DNA of 64,000 nucleotides, taken from the NCBI GenBank assembly GCA_018657765.1, contig JABHWM010000018.1:62001-126000 (forward strand), in the 5' to 3' direction. The translations under genes and the position numbers were made by a program. Below are positions 1 through 10,600 of the stretch, piece after piece. Source of the DNA: Minisyncoccota bacterium (GTDB lineage: Bacteria > Patescibacteriota > Microgenomatia > UBA1400 > PJMF01). The number at the start of each line of letters is the position of its first letter. Position 1 is the first letter of the stretch. Below the pieces are notes generated by a model that had not been told where the DNA came from, ran no database searches, and saw nothing but the letters and a program-made list of their open reading frames with translations.

Positions 1-432
1 GACCATTTTGTTCAAAAACTTAACTGCCTCAGTGGTTTTCCCACCAATGCTATTCAAATTATCTGTAACAACAATGTTTTCTACCTGCATACTAAGAGCA
101 ACTCTTAGAGCTTTAGATTTCATTTTACGAGAAAGATCTTTTTTCCAGTTTTCATTACCAGTTGGACCATGAGCAACACCACCACCCACAAAGATAGGAG
201 CATTTTTGGAACCATGTCTAGCATTACCGGTACCTTTTTGTTTATACCATTTTGATTTTGTTCTCTTCACCGCAGAACGAGTTTTTACTTTGGCAGATCC
301 TTGTCTAAGATTAGACAAATAAACTCTAACAGCTTGAGCTACTAATGCAGGATTACTCTTTTGAGCAAAAACTGAATCACTAACTTCAATAGAACTGCTT
401 TTACTAGTAGGGGTAATGACTTTTAATTTCAT
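1..432 (-). CDS. rplD: 50S ribosomal protein L4 (uL4), C-terminal part beyond the window
   Basis: Large-subunit protein that binds 23S rRNA near the exit tunnel. The first 144 codons are present; the rest lies beyond the window start. The loop region shows the diagnostic GTGNARHGS, then NAPIFVGGG and AHGP, which identify L4 clearly. The ATG at 432 overlaps the rplC stop in an ATGA arrangement, so translation is probably coupled. It is the third gene of an S10-type operon (rpsJ-rplC-rplD). There is a normal basic N-terminus and nothing odd in the visible part. Confidence 0.96.
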   Translation of the reverse strand, partial: MKLKVITPTSKSSSIEVSDSVFAQKSNPALVAQAVRVYLSNLRQGSAKVKTRSAVKRTKSKWYKQKGTGNARHGSKNAPIFVGGGVAHGPTGNENWKKDLSRKMKSKALRVALSMQVENIVVTDNLNSIGGKTTEAVKFLNKMV

Positions 433-1229
433 GACTTTTTTTGCACCTCTTGAGTTTCAGATTTTGTTTCTGTTGAAATATCTGCTTTTTCTTCTACAGG
501 AGCGACTTCTTCTTTTGTATTTAGACCCATTGAATCTAAATCTAAATTAACTGAGCTTTTTTTACCGACTTTTTCAATACGAACAGAACTTGAATTAAAT
601 CCAGGAACTGGGCCAGAAAGCCACACTTCTTGATTTTTAGGATCAATATAAAGAACAGTAAGACCATAAACAGTTCTGGAATCTACTCCATAGTGTCCAG
701 GCATTTTCTTACCCTTCCAAACACGACCTGGTGTTGTACCAGCACCGATAGATCCAGGAGCTCTCTCTCTGTCTGATTGACCATGTGTTCTAGGACCACC
801 ATGAAAACCATGTCTCTTTATAACACCAGCAAAACCTCGTCCTTTAGAAATACCTTGAACTTTGACTACATCGCCAACTTCCAAAACCTGCTCTAAAGTA
901 AGAGAGTCTCCGATTTTTAGAGGAGACTCAGTTTCTGCTGTATATTTAACACCTTTAATTTGACGAACACCAAAATCAAAACCACTCTTTTGCATACGTG
1001 CACGAAGTGGTTTATCCATGTTTTTTAGTTTCTTTGTACCATAACCAACCTCAAGAATTGTCTGAGGTTGCTTTTTCCAAATTCGGGTAGATTTGTCTGT
1101 AAGTAAAGCTTCAGTTTGTCCAACAATAGGATTGTTGCCAACTTTACACTTTGTTACAGCCAATCTCTTTCCTTCTTTGGACCAGGCTTGTGTCATGCCT
1201 AGTTTGGTTGCAAAGATTGCGTTTAACAT
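429..1229 (-). CDS. rplC: 50S ribosomal protein L3 (uL3) with acidic C-terminal extension
   Basis: Early-assembling 50S protein that reaches the peptidyl transferase centre. It starts MLNAIFATKLGMTQ and carries the L3 signature around GRGFAGVIKRHGFHGG followed by RTHGQSD. At 266 residues it is about 50 longer than E. coli L3 (209). The extra length is mainly a low-complexity Glu/Lys/Thr-rich tail after roughly residue 220 (for example EEVAPVEEKAD). The gene ends in UGA, evidence that UGA is a stop in this genome. It lies between rpsJ and rplD. The tail is real sequence, not a frameshift; its role is unknown. Confidence 0.97.
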   Translation of the reverse strand: MLNAIFATKLGMTQAWSKEGKRLAVTKCKVGNNPIVGQTEALLTDKSTRIWKKQPQTILEVGYGTKKLKNMDKPLRARMQKSGFDFGVRQIKGVKYTAETESPLKIGDSLTLEQVLEVGDVVKVQGISKGRGFAGVIKRHGFHGGPRTHGQSDRERAPGSIGAGTTPGRVWKGKKMPGHYGVDSRTVYGLTVLYIDPKNQEVWLSGPVPGFNSSSVRIEKVGKKSSVNLDLDSMGLNTKEEVAPVEEKADISTETKSETQEVQKKS

Positions 1230-1282
1230 ACGTGTTCCAATTTCTTTTTTATTTCTTCTGAAAATCTCTTTTCAAAAGAAGT

Positions 1283-1300
1283 GAGGGCCTTCTCGCCCTC
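1283..1300 (-). other. rpsJ-rplC intergenic hairpin
   Basis: Perfect 6-bp inverted repeat GAGGGC/GCCCTC with a 6-nt loop in the roughly 95-nt gap between rpsJ and rplC. No U-run follows on the minus strand, so it is more likely a processing or stabilising hairpin than a terminator. Confidence 0.4.
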
Positions 1301-1325
1301 AACTATGCTCTCTTATATTACTTTG

Positions 1326-1655
1326 TTACATCTTGATTTGAATGTCTACCCCTGCAGGTAGTTCCAAATGCATCAAAGAGTCAATCGTCTTGTTAGTAGG
1401 ATTGACTATCTCAATTAATCTTTTATGTGTTCTGATCTCAAAATGCTCTTGAGCATTTTTATCAGTATGAGGTGAGGTCAACACTGTAAAAGACTTTTTA
1501 TGAGTAGGTAATGGGACTGGTCCCACTACTTTAGCTCCAGTAGACAAAGCTGTTTGTAAAATTTTTCTGCTAGCTTCGTCAGCGACACGATGGTCGTAAG
1601 ACTTAAGTCTAACTCTAATTTTATAAACGTTTTGTGTTCCAGTGCTTTTTACCAT
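1326..1655 (-). CDS. rpsJ: 30S ribosomal protein S10 (uS10)
   Basis: Small-subunit head protein (NusE in antitermination). It has 109 residues, close to the usual 100-105, with the family pattern [14 protein letters not shown] near the N-terminus, then [17 protein letters not shown] and the [13 protein letters not shown] stretch. It is the first gene of the S10-type operon, followed by rplC and rplD. The N-terminus MVKSTGTQN is a few residues longer than usual. The next upstream gene, a Nudix protein, is about 270 bp away, so the operon promoter should lie in that gap, but I cannot pin it down. Confidence 0.97.
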   Translation of the reverse strand: MVKSTGTQNVYKIRVRLKSYDHRVADEASRKILQTALSTGAKVVGPVPLPTHKKSFTVLTSPHTDKNAQEHFEIRTHKRLIEIVNPTNKTIDSLMHLELPAGVDIQIKM

Positions 1656-1721
1656 AGTTTATGTACTTTTTATATATTCGGTTTTTTTACTTTTATATAA
1701 CCCAATATTATTTTATTCTTT

Positions 1722-1737
1722 CTCTGGCATGCCAGAG
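1722..1737. repeat. 16-bp perfect palindrome upstream of rpsJ
   Basis: CTCTGGCATGCCAGAG is a perfect 16-bp palindrome in the 270-bp gap between the Nudix gene and rpsJ. It is not followed by a T-run on the minus strand, so it does not look like a Nudix terminator; an operator or mRNA structure is possible. Nothing else is recognisable in this gap (1656-1925). Confidence 0.35.
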
Positions 1738-1925
1738 GTATTTAAAATCACAGGGCGTGATTATAACTAAATAAATAAGATATGTACAGGGCTAATCCAC
1801 CTGGGAAACCATGTGATGATTCGCCTTGAAATATCTAGATTCTTGCCTGGAAATAAATTTCCAAACAAGAGTGATGATTATATCAGACTTCTAGAGGGGA
1901 AGCAACAACTTGTGTTGAGTAAAAA

Positions 1926-2366
1926 TCATACACTACTTGAAGCAATTAATTCCAGAAATTTTTGTAAAATAACTGGATGGTCAAAAGCTATCTCACCATC
2001 AACAATAAACTTGTTGACTTGATCTGCTGGCACTACCACTAGCTCTTCAAACTCTTTATGATCTGGTATCTGAGTCTCATCATACATTTCATCTAAAAGA
2101 AGAATAAAAGCAAATGTTATCCAACCACCATTATCACTAGTACAGAGAAATAAAAATTCCCCAATACTTTTATTCAAACCTAACTCTTCAAGAACTTCTC
2201 TTTTGGCTGAGTGTTTTCTAGTAGAATCAACTTCCTCAAATTTTCCACCTAGAAGTTGAAGTTTATTGGGAGCCTGCTTACTCCAATCTGGTCTACGATT
2301 GAGAATAATAGAACCATCTGGGTTAACAACAATAACTCTAGCAACTTTTTTTTCGAAACTTTTCAT
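1926..2366 (-). CDS. Nudix-like hydrolase, irregular Nudix box
   Basis: Likely hydrolyses a nucleoside diphosphate linked to another moiety; the substrate is unknown. It has 146 residues, a normal single-domain Nudix length. The Nudix region reads GGKFEEVDS, then RKHSAK, then REVLEELGL. The REVxEExGL half is canonical, but the first half has Asp where Glu is expected and one extra residue before REV, so catalysis may be altered. It is separated by 11 bp from the upstream 154-aa gene and probably co-transcribed with it. The pair interrupts the usual tuf to S10-operon order. Confidence 0.75.
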   Translation of the reverse strand: MKSFEKKVARVIVVNPDGSIILNRRPDWSKQAPNKLQLLGGKFEEVDSTRKHSAKREVLEELGLNKSIGEFLFLCTSDNGGWITFAFILLLDEMYDETQIPDHKEFEELVVVPADQVNKFIVDGEIAFDHPVILQKFLELIASSSV

Positions 2367-2377
2367 AAAAATTAAAA

Positions 2378-2842
2378 TTATTCACTTATATACGTTAACT
2401 CTATTTCCTGATCTAAATGCCATGGTGATGGATTAAAAATGCCATCAGCAAATTCCAGTTGTTCAAAACCTTCTCCAATTCCATCGCTCAACTGACCTTG
2501 AGTGTATGAAATAAGTAAGTTTTCTTCTTCTTCAGTAAGTTTTCTTGTTGAGTCATATATGACAAAAACATAAAGTTTTTTAGTTTCATGATCAAATTCA
2601 AAATGCATGTATCCTTCAGATACACAATCAGGAATTTTATGTCTAAGAGCAAAATATTCTGAAAAGTTTTGATGATAATCTAATTTATCAAAAACTTCTC
2701 TTGAATCCTCTGGTAAACAATCTCCTTTAATTACTATTTGAATAGGTTTCTCTATTTCATTTTTTGGCTCAGGCTCTTTAGGAAAACCTGCCTCGATTTG
2801 CATCACAGCTTTCTGTCTAGCTTCACTTAATATTTCAGACAT
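2378..2842 (-). CDS. uncharacterised acidic protein
   Basis: 154-residue, acidic, apparently soluble protein with no signal peptide or membrane segment. I do not recognise the family with certainty. The C-terminal half has a patterned stretch (ISYTQGQLSDGIGEGFEQ) that looks like a conserved core motif rather than low complexity. The ATG at 2842 has no clear Shine-Dalgarno sequence. It is followed 11 bp later by the Nudix gene and preceded by the tuf terminator, so it begins a small two-gene unit. Confidence 0.6.
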   Translation of the reverse strand: MSEILSEARQKAVMQIEAGFPKEPEPKNEIEKPIQIVIKGDCLPEDSREVFDKLDYHQNFSEYFALRHKIPDCVSEGYMHFEFDHETKKLYVFVIYDSTRKLTEEEENLLISYTQGQLSDGIGEGFEQLEFADGIFNPSPWHLDQEIELTYISE

Positions 2843-2949
2843 ATATTCTTTACATAAAAATCTACCATTTAAGGTAGATAAACTTTTAAACTAGATCATA
2901 TTATATCATCACGAGCAACTTTTTCTTTAAATTTATAAATAAACACTAA

Positions 2950-2980
2950 AAACCCCCATACTATTTCTAGTACAGGGGTT
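2950..2980 (-). terminator. terminator after tuf
   Basis: Two-part hairpin on the minus strand: CCCC/GGGG plus a TACTA/TAGTA inner stem with a short loop, followed by GGGGTTTTTAG. It lies about 30 bp after the tuf stop and fits a rho-independent terminator ending the translation-factor operon. Confidence 0.75.
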
Positions 2981-3010
2981 TTCTATTTTCGGTTTTAACC
3001 AAAAGTTACG

Positions 3011-4207
3011 TTATTTTGTAACTTTAGTAATAGCACCAGCTCCGACGGTGATTCCACCTTCACGGATAGCAAAACGCAAACCTTCGTTAACAGCTACAGG
3101 AGCGATCAACTTAACATGCATTTTTGCATTATCACCAGGCATAACCATCTCTACACCATCAGGGAGAGTGATGTCACCAGTAATATCTGTAGTTCTGATA
3201 TAGAACTGAGGTTTATAACCACTGAAGAAAGGCTTATGTCTTCCACCTTCTTCTTTTTTCAAGATATAAACTTCTGCATCAAATTCTGCGTGAGGATTGA
3301 TACTTCCAGCTTTAGCCAAAACTTGACCACGTTGGATATCATCTTTACCGACACCTCTTAAGAGGATACCGACATTATCTCCTGCCTGACCATCGTCAAG
3401 CATTTTACGGAACATTTCGACACCTGTAACAGTTGTTTTTGAAGTTTCTTTGAAACCAACAATCTCGATTTCTTCACCAACTTTAACTTTACCAGAAGCG
3501 ATTCTTCCAGTAGCAACTGTTCCACGACCTTTGATAGAGAAAACATCTTCGATAGGCATCAAGAATGGTTTATCTAAGTCACGAACTGGTTCTGGAATGA
3601 ATGAATCTACTTGATTCATAAGTTCCATAACTTGATCTTGAGCTGCAGCATCACCTTCTAGAGCTTTAAGAGCAGATACACGAACGATTGGAGTGTTATC
3701 ACCATCAAAACCATATTTGGTTAAGAGTTCACGAACTTCCATCTCAACGAGATCTAAGAGTTCTGCATCATCAACCATGTCACATTTATTCAAAGCAACA
3801 ATGAGCTTAGGAACGTTAACTTGATTAGCCAAAAGAATGTGTTCTCTTGTTTGAGGCATAGGACCATCAGTAGCAGCGACTACCAAGATAGCGCCATCCA
3901 TCTGAGCAGCACCAGTGATCATGTTTTTGATGTAATCAGCATGACCTGGAGCATCAATATGAGCATAGTGTCTCTTCTCTGTTTCATATTCAATATGAGA
4001 GATGTTAATAGTAACACCACGAGCAGCTTCTTCTGGAGCGTTATCAATATCTAGATAACCCAAAGCTTTATTGGTATTAGTTGGTACTTTTGCTGCCAAA
4101 GTATTGGTAATAGCAGCTGTCAAAGTTGTTTTACCATGGTCAACGTGACCGATAGTTCCAATATTGACGTGAGGTTTATTGCGGACAAATTTTTTATCGT
4201 CTGACAT
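3011..4207 (-). CDS. tuf: elongation factor Tu
   Basis: GTPase that brings aminoacyl-tRNA to the ribosome. It has 398 residues, the standard length. The P-loop is GHVDHGKT at residues 20-27, with switch [10 protein letters not shown], the NKCD guanine motif and the domain II/III sequence [15 protein letters not shown] replaces the more common DCPGH, a tolerated variant. AAGGAAAAAA precedes the ATG as ribosome binding site. It comes after fusA and a 46-aa gene and before a terminator, so it ends the rpoBC-rpsLG-fusA-tuf gene string. Confidence 0.98.
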   Translation of the reverse strand: MSDDKKFVRNKPHVNIGTIGHVDHGKTTLTAAITNTLAAKVPTNTNKALGYLDIDNAPEEAARGVTINISHIEYETEKRHYAHIDAPGHADYIKNMITGAAQMDGAILVVAATDGPMPQTREHILLANQVNVPKLIVALNKCDMVDDAELLDLVEMEVRELLTKYGFDGDNTPIVRVSALKALEGDAAAQDQVMELMNQVDSFIPEPVRDLDKPFLMPIEDVFSIKGRGTVATGRIASGKVKVGEEIEIVGFKETSKTTVTGVEMFRKMLDDGQAGDNVGILLRGVGKDDIQRGQVLAKAGSINPHAEFDAEVYILKKEEGGRHKPFFSGYKPQFYIRTTDITGDITLPDGVEMVMPGDNAKMHVKLIAPVAVNEGLRFAIREGGITVGAGAITKVTK

Positions 4208-4261
4208 TTTTTTCCTTTTTGTTTATATTTTTTCTTTTACTACTTTACTACTTAATTAAGT

Positions 4262-4402
4262 TTAGTTTCCTTGATCAGCTGAAGGAGCTGGCTCTGGATT
4301 AGCGATTACAACAGGATTTTTATCCTCTTCTTCTGCAACTAATTCTACAGCTTGTTGATAAATTGCTGCAATTTCTTCTGCTGATTTTTCTATCTCTGCC
4401 AT
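4262..4402 (-). CDS. small acidic protein between fusA and tuf (46 aa)
   Basis: Short open frame with a good ribosome binding site (AAAGGAAAATATG), the same arrangement as its neighbours. It encodes 46 residues: an N-terminal amphipathic helical segment (EKSAEEIAAIYQQAVELV) and an acidic, Pro/Ala-rich tail ending ADQGN. There is no membrane segment and I recognise no family. It lies 36 bp after the fusA stop and 54 bp before the tuf start, within the translation-factor operon. Clean codon structure and the ribosome binding site support a real gene. Confidence 0.6.
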   Translation of the reverse strand: MAEIEKSAEEIAAIYQQAVELVAEEEDKNPVVIANPEPAPSADQGN

Positions 4403-4438
4403 ATTTTCCTTTATATAAACAACGAATCAAAAACCACA

Positions 4439-6574
4439 CTACCTAGCGCGGATTCCTTTTCGCTCTTCTACAATTTTTTCAGTAATGCTTTTTGGTACCT
4501 CATCATAGTGACTTGGTAACAACACACTATTAGCACGACCTTGAGTCATACTTCTCAAGATTGTAACATAGCCTTGCATCTCTGCCAACGGAACAAGTGA
4601 AGTGATAATCACTACTTTTCCTCTGTTGGTAGTACCTTGGATCTGGGCTCTTTTACTTCCCAAATCTCCAATTACATCACCCATAAATTCTTCAGGGGTA
4701 GTGACTTCAAGTTTCATGATAGGTTCAATAAGAACCATTCCTGCTGTTGGCATTGCTTGACGCATACCAAGAGAACCGGCCATCTTGAAAGATAACTCAC
4801 TAGAGTCGACATCATGATATGAACCATCGTACAAAGCTACTTGGATATCAACCATTGGGTATCCCGCTAAGAAACCTCTTTCTAGAGATTCTTTGATACC
4901 TTTATTTGTAGGTTCAATAAATTCACGAGGAACAGCACCACCACGAATTTCATCAATAAACTCGTAACCAGTACCACGATCTTTTGGTTCTAATCTAAGG
5001 TGTACATGTCCATATTGTCCACGACCACCAGTTTGTTTAATATACTTACCCTCACCTTTGGTTGCTTTAGTGATAGTTTCACGATAAGCAACTTGAGGAG
5101 CCCCAACATCAGCTTCGACATTGAATTCTCGTTTCATACGATCAACAATAATCTCTAGATGAAGTTCTCCCATACCACCAATAATGGTTTGACCAGTTTC
5201 ATGATCAACCTTGATAGAAAAAGTAGGATCTTCTTCTGAAAGTTTATGCAAAGCTAAGCCCATTTTTTCTTGATCAACTTTTGTTTTTGGTTCAATAGCC
5301 AAACTAATAACTGGTTCTGCAAAAGTAATTCCCTCTAGAACAATCTTGTTTTTATCATCAGAAAGAGTGTCTCCTGTTTTGGTTTCTTTCAAACCAACCA
5401 CAGCAACGATTTCTCCAGCACGAGCTTCACTAATTTCTTCACGCTTGTTTGCATGCATAAGAAGTAAACGACCAACACGCTCTTTTTTATCACGGGTTGA
5501 GTTGTAAACATAGCTTCCAGATTTTAAAACACCAGAGTAAACACGGAAGTAAGTTAACTTACCAACGTGGGGATCTGTTTGAATCTTGAAAGATAATCCA
5601 CAGAATGTTTCTTCAGGGACCAATTTTCTCTCTATTTCTTCTTCAGTATCTGGATTAGTTCCTTTAATAGATTCAATATCATTTGGAGATGGGAGATATT
5701 CCACAACCGCATCCAAAAGAACTTGAACTCCTGTATTCTTCAAAGATGAACCTGCAAAAATAGGAACTAATTTATAATCAACAACAGCTTTACGAAGAGC
5801 TTTCTTTAGTTCTTCTGTAGTAATCTCTTCTTCTGCAAAGAATTTTTCCATAAGAGCATCATCTGTTTCGGCAATAGCTTCTACTAACTTACCTCTCATT
5901 TCTTCTACTTGCTCTTTATATTCTTCAGGAATATCCATTACTGTTGGTTCTGTAGCAGTAACTTGGTCTTCCCAGAAAAGAGCTCTTCTATCTAAAAGTT
6001 GAATTACACCTTTGAAATCATCTTCTGCGCCCATTGGTAAAACCATAACAGCTGGGGTAACACCAAATTTATCTTCAATATCTTGAACGGTAGCCAAAAA
6101 GTCAGCTCCTAACTTATCCATTTTATTAACAAAACAAACTCTAGGAACATTATACTTATCAGCCTGACGCCAGACTGTTTCTGATTGAGATTGAACTCCC
6201 TCAGAAGCATCAAGAACAGTTACTCCACCATCTAAAACACGCAAGGAACGCTCTACTTCTGCAGTAAAATCAACGTGTCCTGGTGTATCAATAATATTAA
6301 AACGATATTCTTCATTGGAAAGATGACTCTCAAAATATGGCTTCCAGAAAGCAGTTGTAGCAGCAGAGACAATGGTAATACCACGCTCTTGCTCTTGAGC
6401 CATCCAATCCATAGTAGCAGCACCTTCATGAACTTCTCCGATTTTATAGTTTTTTCCTGTGTAAAAAAGAATACGCTCAGTTGTTGTGGTTTTTCCAGCA
6501 TCAATATGCGCAATAATTCCAATATTTCTTACTCTATCTAAGGGAACTCTTTTATTTGCGGATTTGTCTGACAT
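4439..6574 (-). CDS. fusA: elongation factor G
   Basis: Translocase GTPase. It has 711 residues, close to the 690-705 norm. Visible motifs are the P-loop [12 protein letters not shown] near residue 22, DTPGHVDF, and [10 protein letters not shown], followed by domain II, the RGQYGHV segment of domain IV, and [11 protein letters not shown] in the C-terminal region. It sits downstream of rpsG (114-bp gap) and upstream of the 46-aa gene and tuf, the classic str-operon order. No anomaly is seen. Confidence 0.98.
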   Translation of the reverse strand: MSDKSANKRVPLDRVRNIGIIAHIDAGKTTTTERILFYTGKNYKIGEVHEGAATMDWMAQEQERGITIVSAATTAFWKPYFESHLSNEEYRFNIIDTPGHVDFTAEVERSLRVLDGGVTVLDASEGVQSQSETVWRQADKYNVPRVCFVNKMDKLGADFLATVQDIEDKFGVTPAVMVLPMGAEDDFKGVIQLLDRRALFWEDQVTATEPTVMDIPEEYKEQVEEMRGKLVEAIAETDDALMEKFFAEEEITTEELKKALRKAVVDYKLVPIFAGSSLKNTGVQVLLDAVVEYLPSPNDIESIKGTNPDTEEEIERKLVPEETFCGLSFKIQTDPHVGKLTYFRVYSGVLKSGSYVYNSTRDKKERVGRLLLMHANKREEISEARAGEIVAVVGLKETKTGDTLSDDKNKIVLEGITFAEPVISLAIEPKTKVDQEKMGLALHKLSEEDPTFSIKVDHETGQTIIGGMGELHLEIIVDRMKREFNVEADVGAPQVAYRETITKATKGEGKYIKQTGGRGQYGHVHLRLEPKDRGTGYEFIDEIRGGAVPREFIEPTNKGIKESLERGFLAGYPMVDIQVALYDGSYHDVDSSELSFKMAGSLGMRQAMPTAGMVLIEPIMKLEVTTPEEFMGDVIGDLGSKRAQIQGTTNRGKVVIITSLVPLAEMQGYVTILRSMTQGRANSVLLPSHYDEVPKSITEKIVEERKGIRAR

Positions 6575-6688
6575 ATATTTCTTTACTTTACTAAATACTG
6601 TTTTTTACTAACCAAAATTACAGATATCTTCCTTTATTCTTGCACAAAAAAGAATTCCATGGCAGGAAATTGGAGATATTGTAAAATT

Positions 6689-7165
6689 CTACCAACGGAA
6701 ATGTGAGAAAGCTTTGTTTGCCTCAGCCATTCTATGTGAGCCAGCTTTCTTTTCAATAGCACCGCCAGTATTATCTAATGCACCAAGAATTTCTGACGCA
6801 AGTTTTTCTGCGTAAGAATGAAATTCTTTGTTTGGTAATTTATTAGATTCTAAAACTAACCAGCGAACAGCTAGTGAAGCAGCTCTTTTTTCTCTAACTG
6901 GCATTGGAACTTGATAAGAAGCTCCACCAACTCTTCTGGAACGAACTTCCATCTGAGGTGTAATATTTTGAATTGCTTCTTGAAGAACTTCAACAGGTTT
7001 TTTACCTGTTTTTTCTGCAACCATCTCTAAAGCTGTATAGACTTGTTTTTGAGCGACGCTTTTTTTACCATCTCTCATAGATCTATTAATTAGACGAGAT
7101 ACCAAAACAGAACCATATTTAAGGTCTGGGGTAACTTCTCTAGTTTTTGCTTTTTTTGTTCTCAT
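6689..7165 (-). CDS. rpsG: 30S ribosomal protein S7 (uS7)
   Basis: Primary 16S rRNA-binding protein of the 30S head. It has 158 residues against about 156 in E. coli. Conserved pieces are SRLINRSMRDGKKS, RSRRVGGASYQVPMPV, and the C-terminal SHRMAEANKAFSHFRW. It starts 4 bp after the rpsL stop, so the two genes are translated together. fusA follows. It is the likely repressor of str-operon translation by analogy with E. coli; I did not identify the binding site here. Confidence 0.97.
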   Translation of the reverse strand: MRTKKAKTREVTPDLKYGSVLVSRLINRSMRDGKKSVAQKQVYTALEMVAEKTGKKPVEVLQEAIQNITPQMEVRSRRVGGASYQVPMPVREKRAASLAVRWLVLESNKLPNKEFHSYAEKLASEILGALDNTGGAIEKKAGSHRMAEANKAFSHFRW

Positions 7166-7168
7166 TGC

Positions 7169-7582
7169 TTATTTTCCTTTTTTCACACCATATTTACTAC
7201 GGCTGGTCTTACGACCTTCAACACCTGCACAATCAAATTTACCACGAACAATATGATATTTTACACCTGGTAGATCTTTAACACGACCACCACGAACCAT
7301 AACCACACTGTGTTCAGCCAAATTATGACCTTCACCTTGGATATATGCCGTAACTTCCATTCTATTGGATAAACGAACACGAGCAACTTTACGTAAAGCA
7401 GAGTTAGGTTTCTTTGGAGTCATTGTTTTGACTACAGTACAAACTCCTCTTTTTTGAGGACTCAATGTCTTGACTGGTTTACCAGTGATAGAGTTGTAAG
7501 ATCTTCGCAAAGCAGCGGCTTTTATACGCTTAGATTTGCTTTTTCTTCCACCCTTTCGAATGAGTTGATTAATTGTAGGCAT
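7169..7582 (-). CDS. rpsL: 30S ribosomal protein S12 (uS12)
   Basis: Decoding-centre protein. It has 137 residues with the expected [13 protein letters not shown] start and the conserved [11 protein letters not shown] and [11 protein letters not shown] segments that surround the A site. The [17 protein letters not shown]-terminus is normal. The lysine in PKKPNS that is mutated in classical streptomycin resistance is intact. It comes right after a long hairpin that follows rpoC, and is 4 bp upstream of rpsG. Confidence 0.97.
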   Translation of the reverse strand: MPTINQLIRKGGRKSKSKRIKAAALRRSYNSITGKPVKTLSPQKRGVCTVVKTMTPKKPNSALRKVARVRLSNRMEVTAYIQGEGHNLAEHSVVMVRGGRVKDLPGVKYHIVRGKFDCAGVEGRKTSRSKYGVKKGK

Positions 7583-7617
7583 AAAGTTATTTGTCTTTCT
7601 TAATTTTCGATTTCAGA

Positions 7618-7674
7618 TTGTGGGATTGTAACATGATGGGAGTGGTTTTACCACTCGATGTTATAACCCCACAA
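7618..7674 (-). promoter_or_regulatory. long hairpin between rpoC and rpsL
   Basis: Seventeen-position stem (7618-7634 with 7658-7674, one mismatch and one G-U wobble) with an inner GAGTGG/CCACTC stem-loop, beginning about 5 nt after the rpoC stop. No U-run follows on the minus strand, so it looks like an RNase III-type processing site or an mRNA stability barrier between RNA polymerase and ribosomal protein cistrons rather than a terminator. Confidence 0.6.
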
Positions 7675-7679
7675 TTAAT

Positions 7680-10600
7680 TTATATATCCATTGCACGTTC
7701 TCTACTGGTTGGAATTAACCTACCAATAATAACATTCTCTTTTAATCCTTCTAAATAATCTATTTTTCCAGAAGAGGCTGCATCTGTTAACACTTGTTTT
7801 GTGTGTTGGAAAGATGCTGCAGATAACCAAGATTCTGTGAAAAGTGAAGATCTAGTGATACCAAGTAATAAAACTTTGGCAGTAGCAGGTTCTCCACCAG
7901 CAGCCATTGTTTCATCATTTACAGCCATAAACTTACTTCTTTCAACAACTTCACTAGTCAAGAATTCTGTATCTCCACTCATCTCTATACGAAGCTTATC
8001 ACCCATTTTACGAGTAATAACTTCAAAGTGACGATCATTAATACCGATTCCTTGAGATTCATAAACAGCTTGAACTTGAGATATAATGTGCTCTTGAGCA
8101 TATTGAAGTCCTTGAAGTTGAAGCAATTCTTGAATATCAGCTCCACCAGAAGTTAAGAGTTGACCTGGGTGAACTAAATCACCATCTTCAACTAATAAAC
8201 TCATACCAGAAGGAATAGGATAAGCCTCTTCTTCTGTTGGTGGAGTTACTGAAGTAACAGTAACTGTCTTTTCATCTTCATTTTCTTCAATCTTGACTTT
8301 TCCACTAATTCTAGTCATCACTGCAGCGAGTTTTGGATTACGAGCTTCAAGAAGTTCTTCTACACGAGGTAGTCCTTGAGTCACATCAAGACCAACGATA
8401 CCACCAGAATGTTTAACACGCATAGTAAGCTGTGTTCCTGGCTCACCGATAGATTGAGCAGCGATTATTCCAACTGGAACTCCAATCTCTACTTTTTCTC
8501 TAGTAGAGAAATCCCAACCGTAACATTTCTGACATAAACCTTTACGAGCTTCACAAGCTAAAGGAGAGCGAATCACTACTGATTCAATAGATTCATTAAG
8601 ATCAGCAGCTTTTGCTACATCATCATTAACAATATCACCTTTTTTCGCAATGACTTTTTTACCATCCTTGATATCTTCAGCCAAGAAACGACCAATGATT
8701 CTGTCATAGAAAGCAGCTCTTCTAACACTCTTATAAATCTCTAAACCTTTAGTAGTTTCACAATCTTCCATTCTAATAATGGCATCATGAGAAACATCAC
8801 TTAGACGTCTGGTTAAATATCCAGCGTCAGCTGTTTTGATAGCAGAGTCAGTAAGACCTTTACGAGAACCTCTAGCAGAAGTTACGTATTCAAAGATAGT
8901 TAAACCTTGTCTAAAGTTGGACTTAGTAGGCATTTCAACAATGTTACCAAGAGGATCAACAACCAAACCACGCATAGCAGCTAATTGTTTTACCTGATCT
9001 TTAGAAGCACGAGTACCTCCAGAGTCAATCATTATTTTCACTGCATTATCATCAGTATAAGAATCCCAAGTTTTTTCAGCTAACTCATCAGTAGTCTGCA
9101 TCCAAATATCGATAGATTTACGACGACGTTCTTCATCAGTGATAAGTCCCTGAAGATAACTCTCTTGAACTTTCTCGACTCTTCTATTTGCAGTATCAAT
9201 AATAACTGGTTTGTTATCAATGATTTTACAATCAGTAACAGACACAGAAATTCCAGAGATAGTGGCAGCTTTAAACCCAAGATTCTTGATAGAATCAATA
9301 AGTTTTGAGACTTTTTCGTCATCATACTGCTCGATAGCTCTAGTAATCAACTCTTTAATGTCTTTAGCCTTAACTGGTTTATTGATGAAATCAACTTCTT
9401 CTGGAAGAAGATCGTTGTAATGTAGTCTTCCAATAGTAGTTGCTACTAAACCTTGACCTGGAACTCTGACAGTAATAGCCTGTCGAAGATCTACTAATTT
9501 GATCTGGTAAGCATGATATGCCTCATCAACTGAAGCAAAGATTGTAGAAAATTTATCGAATTTAGCATCAATGGAAGTATAGTAATACACACCCATAGCC
9601 ATTTCCTTATTTGGAACGGTAATAGGTTCTCCATTAGCTGGTTTCAATAAATTGTGAGTAGCCATCATTAACTCTTCGGCTTCTCTACGAGCTTCTTTTG
9701 TCAAAGGTACGTGAACAGCCATCTGATCACCATCAAAATCAGCATTGTATCCAGAACAGACACAAGGATGTAAACGGATAGCACTTCCCTCTATAAGTTG
9801 AGGATAGAAAGCTTGCATACCTAGTTTATGAAGAGTAGGAGCACGGTTCAAAATCACAGGGTGATTAGCCGTTACTTTTTCCAAAACATCATAAACTTCT
9901 GGTTCTCTACGATCTATAAGATGACGAGCACTCTTAACGTTAGGAGCAACTCCTTGAACAATCAATTCACGTAAAACATAAGGTTTGAAAATCTCCAAAG
10001 CCATGTCTTTTGGTAAACCACATTGATCTAACTTGAGTTCTGGACCAACAACGATAACGCTACGACCAGAATAGTCAACACGTTTACCCAATAGATTCTG
10101 TCTGAAACGACCTTGTTTACCTTTAAGCATCTCTGAAAGAGATTTTAGAGGTCTACGATTGGATCTACGACGAGTTTGACGAGCTTGACTACTATCGATC
10201 AAAGAATCAACAGCTTCTTGAAGCATACGTTTTTCGTTACGTAAAATAATATTAGGAGCACCTAAACTGATAAGATGTTTCAAACGATTGTTACGGTTAA
10301 TAACTCTTCTATAGAGATCATTGAGATCTGAAGAAGCAAATCTTCCACCAGATAATTGAACCATTGGACGAAGGTCTGCTGGTAATACTGGAAGAATCTT
10401 AAGGAACATCCAAGATGAATTAACTCCAGCTTTTTTGAATCCTTCTACAACACGTAATCTTTTAGTAGCTTTGATTTTCTTAGCACCTTTGCTTTCGATC
10501 ATTTCTGAACGAAGCTTTTCAACTAAGCTATCCATATCTACTTCTTTTGCAAGTTCTAGAATACTCTCGGCACCCATTCCTACAGTAAGATGAGATGCAG

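Noticed and set aside
1813..2022. Plus-strand open frame of 69 codons upstream of rpsJ
   Set aside because: It overlaps the end of the Nudix gene on the other strand, has no ribosome binding site and a non-protein-like composition; best seen as a shadow frame.
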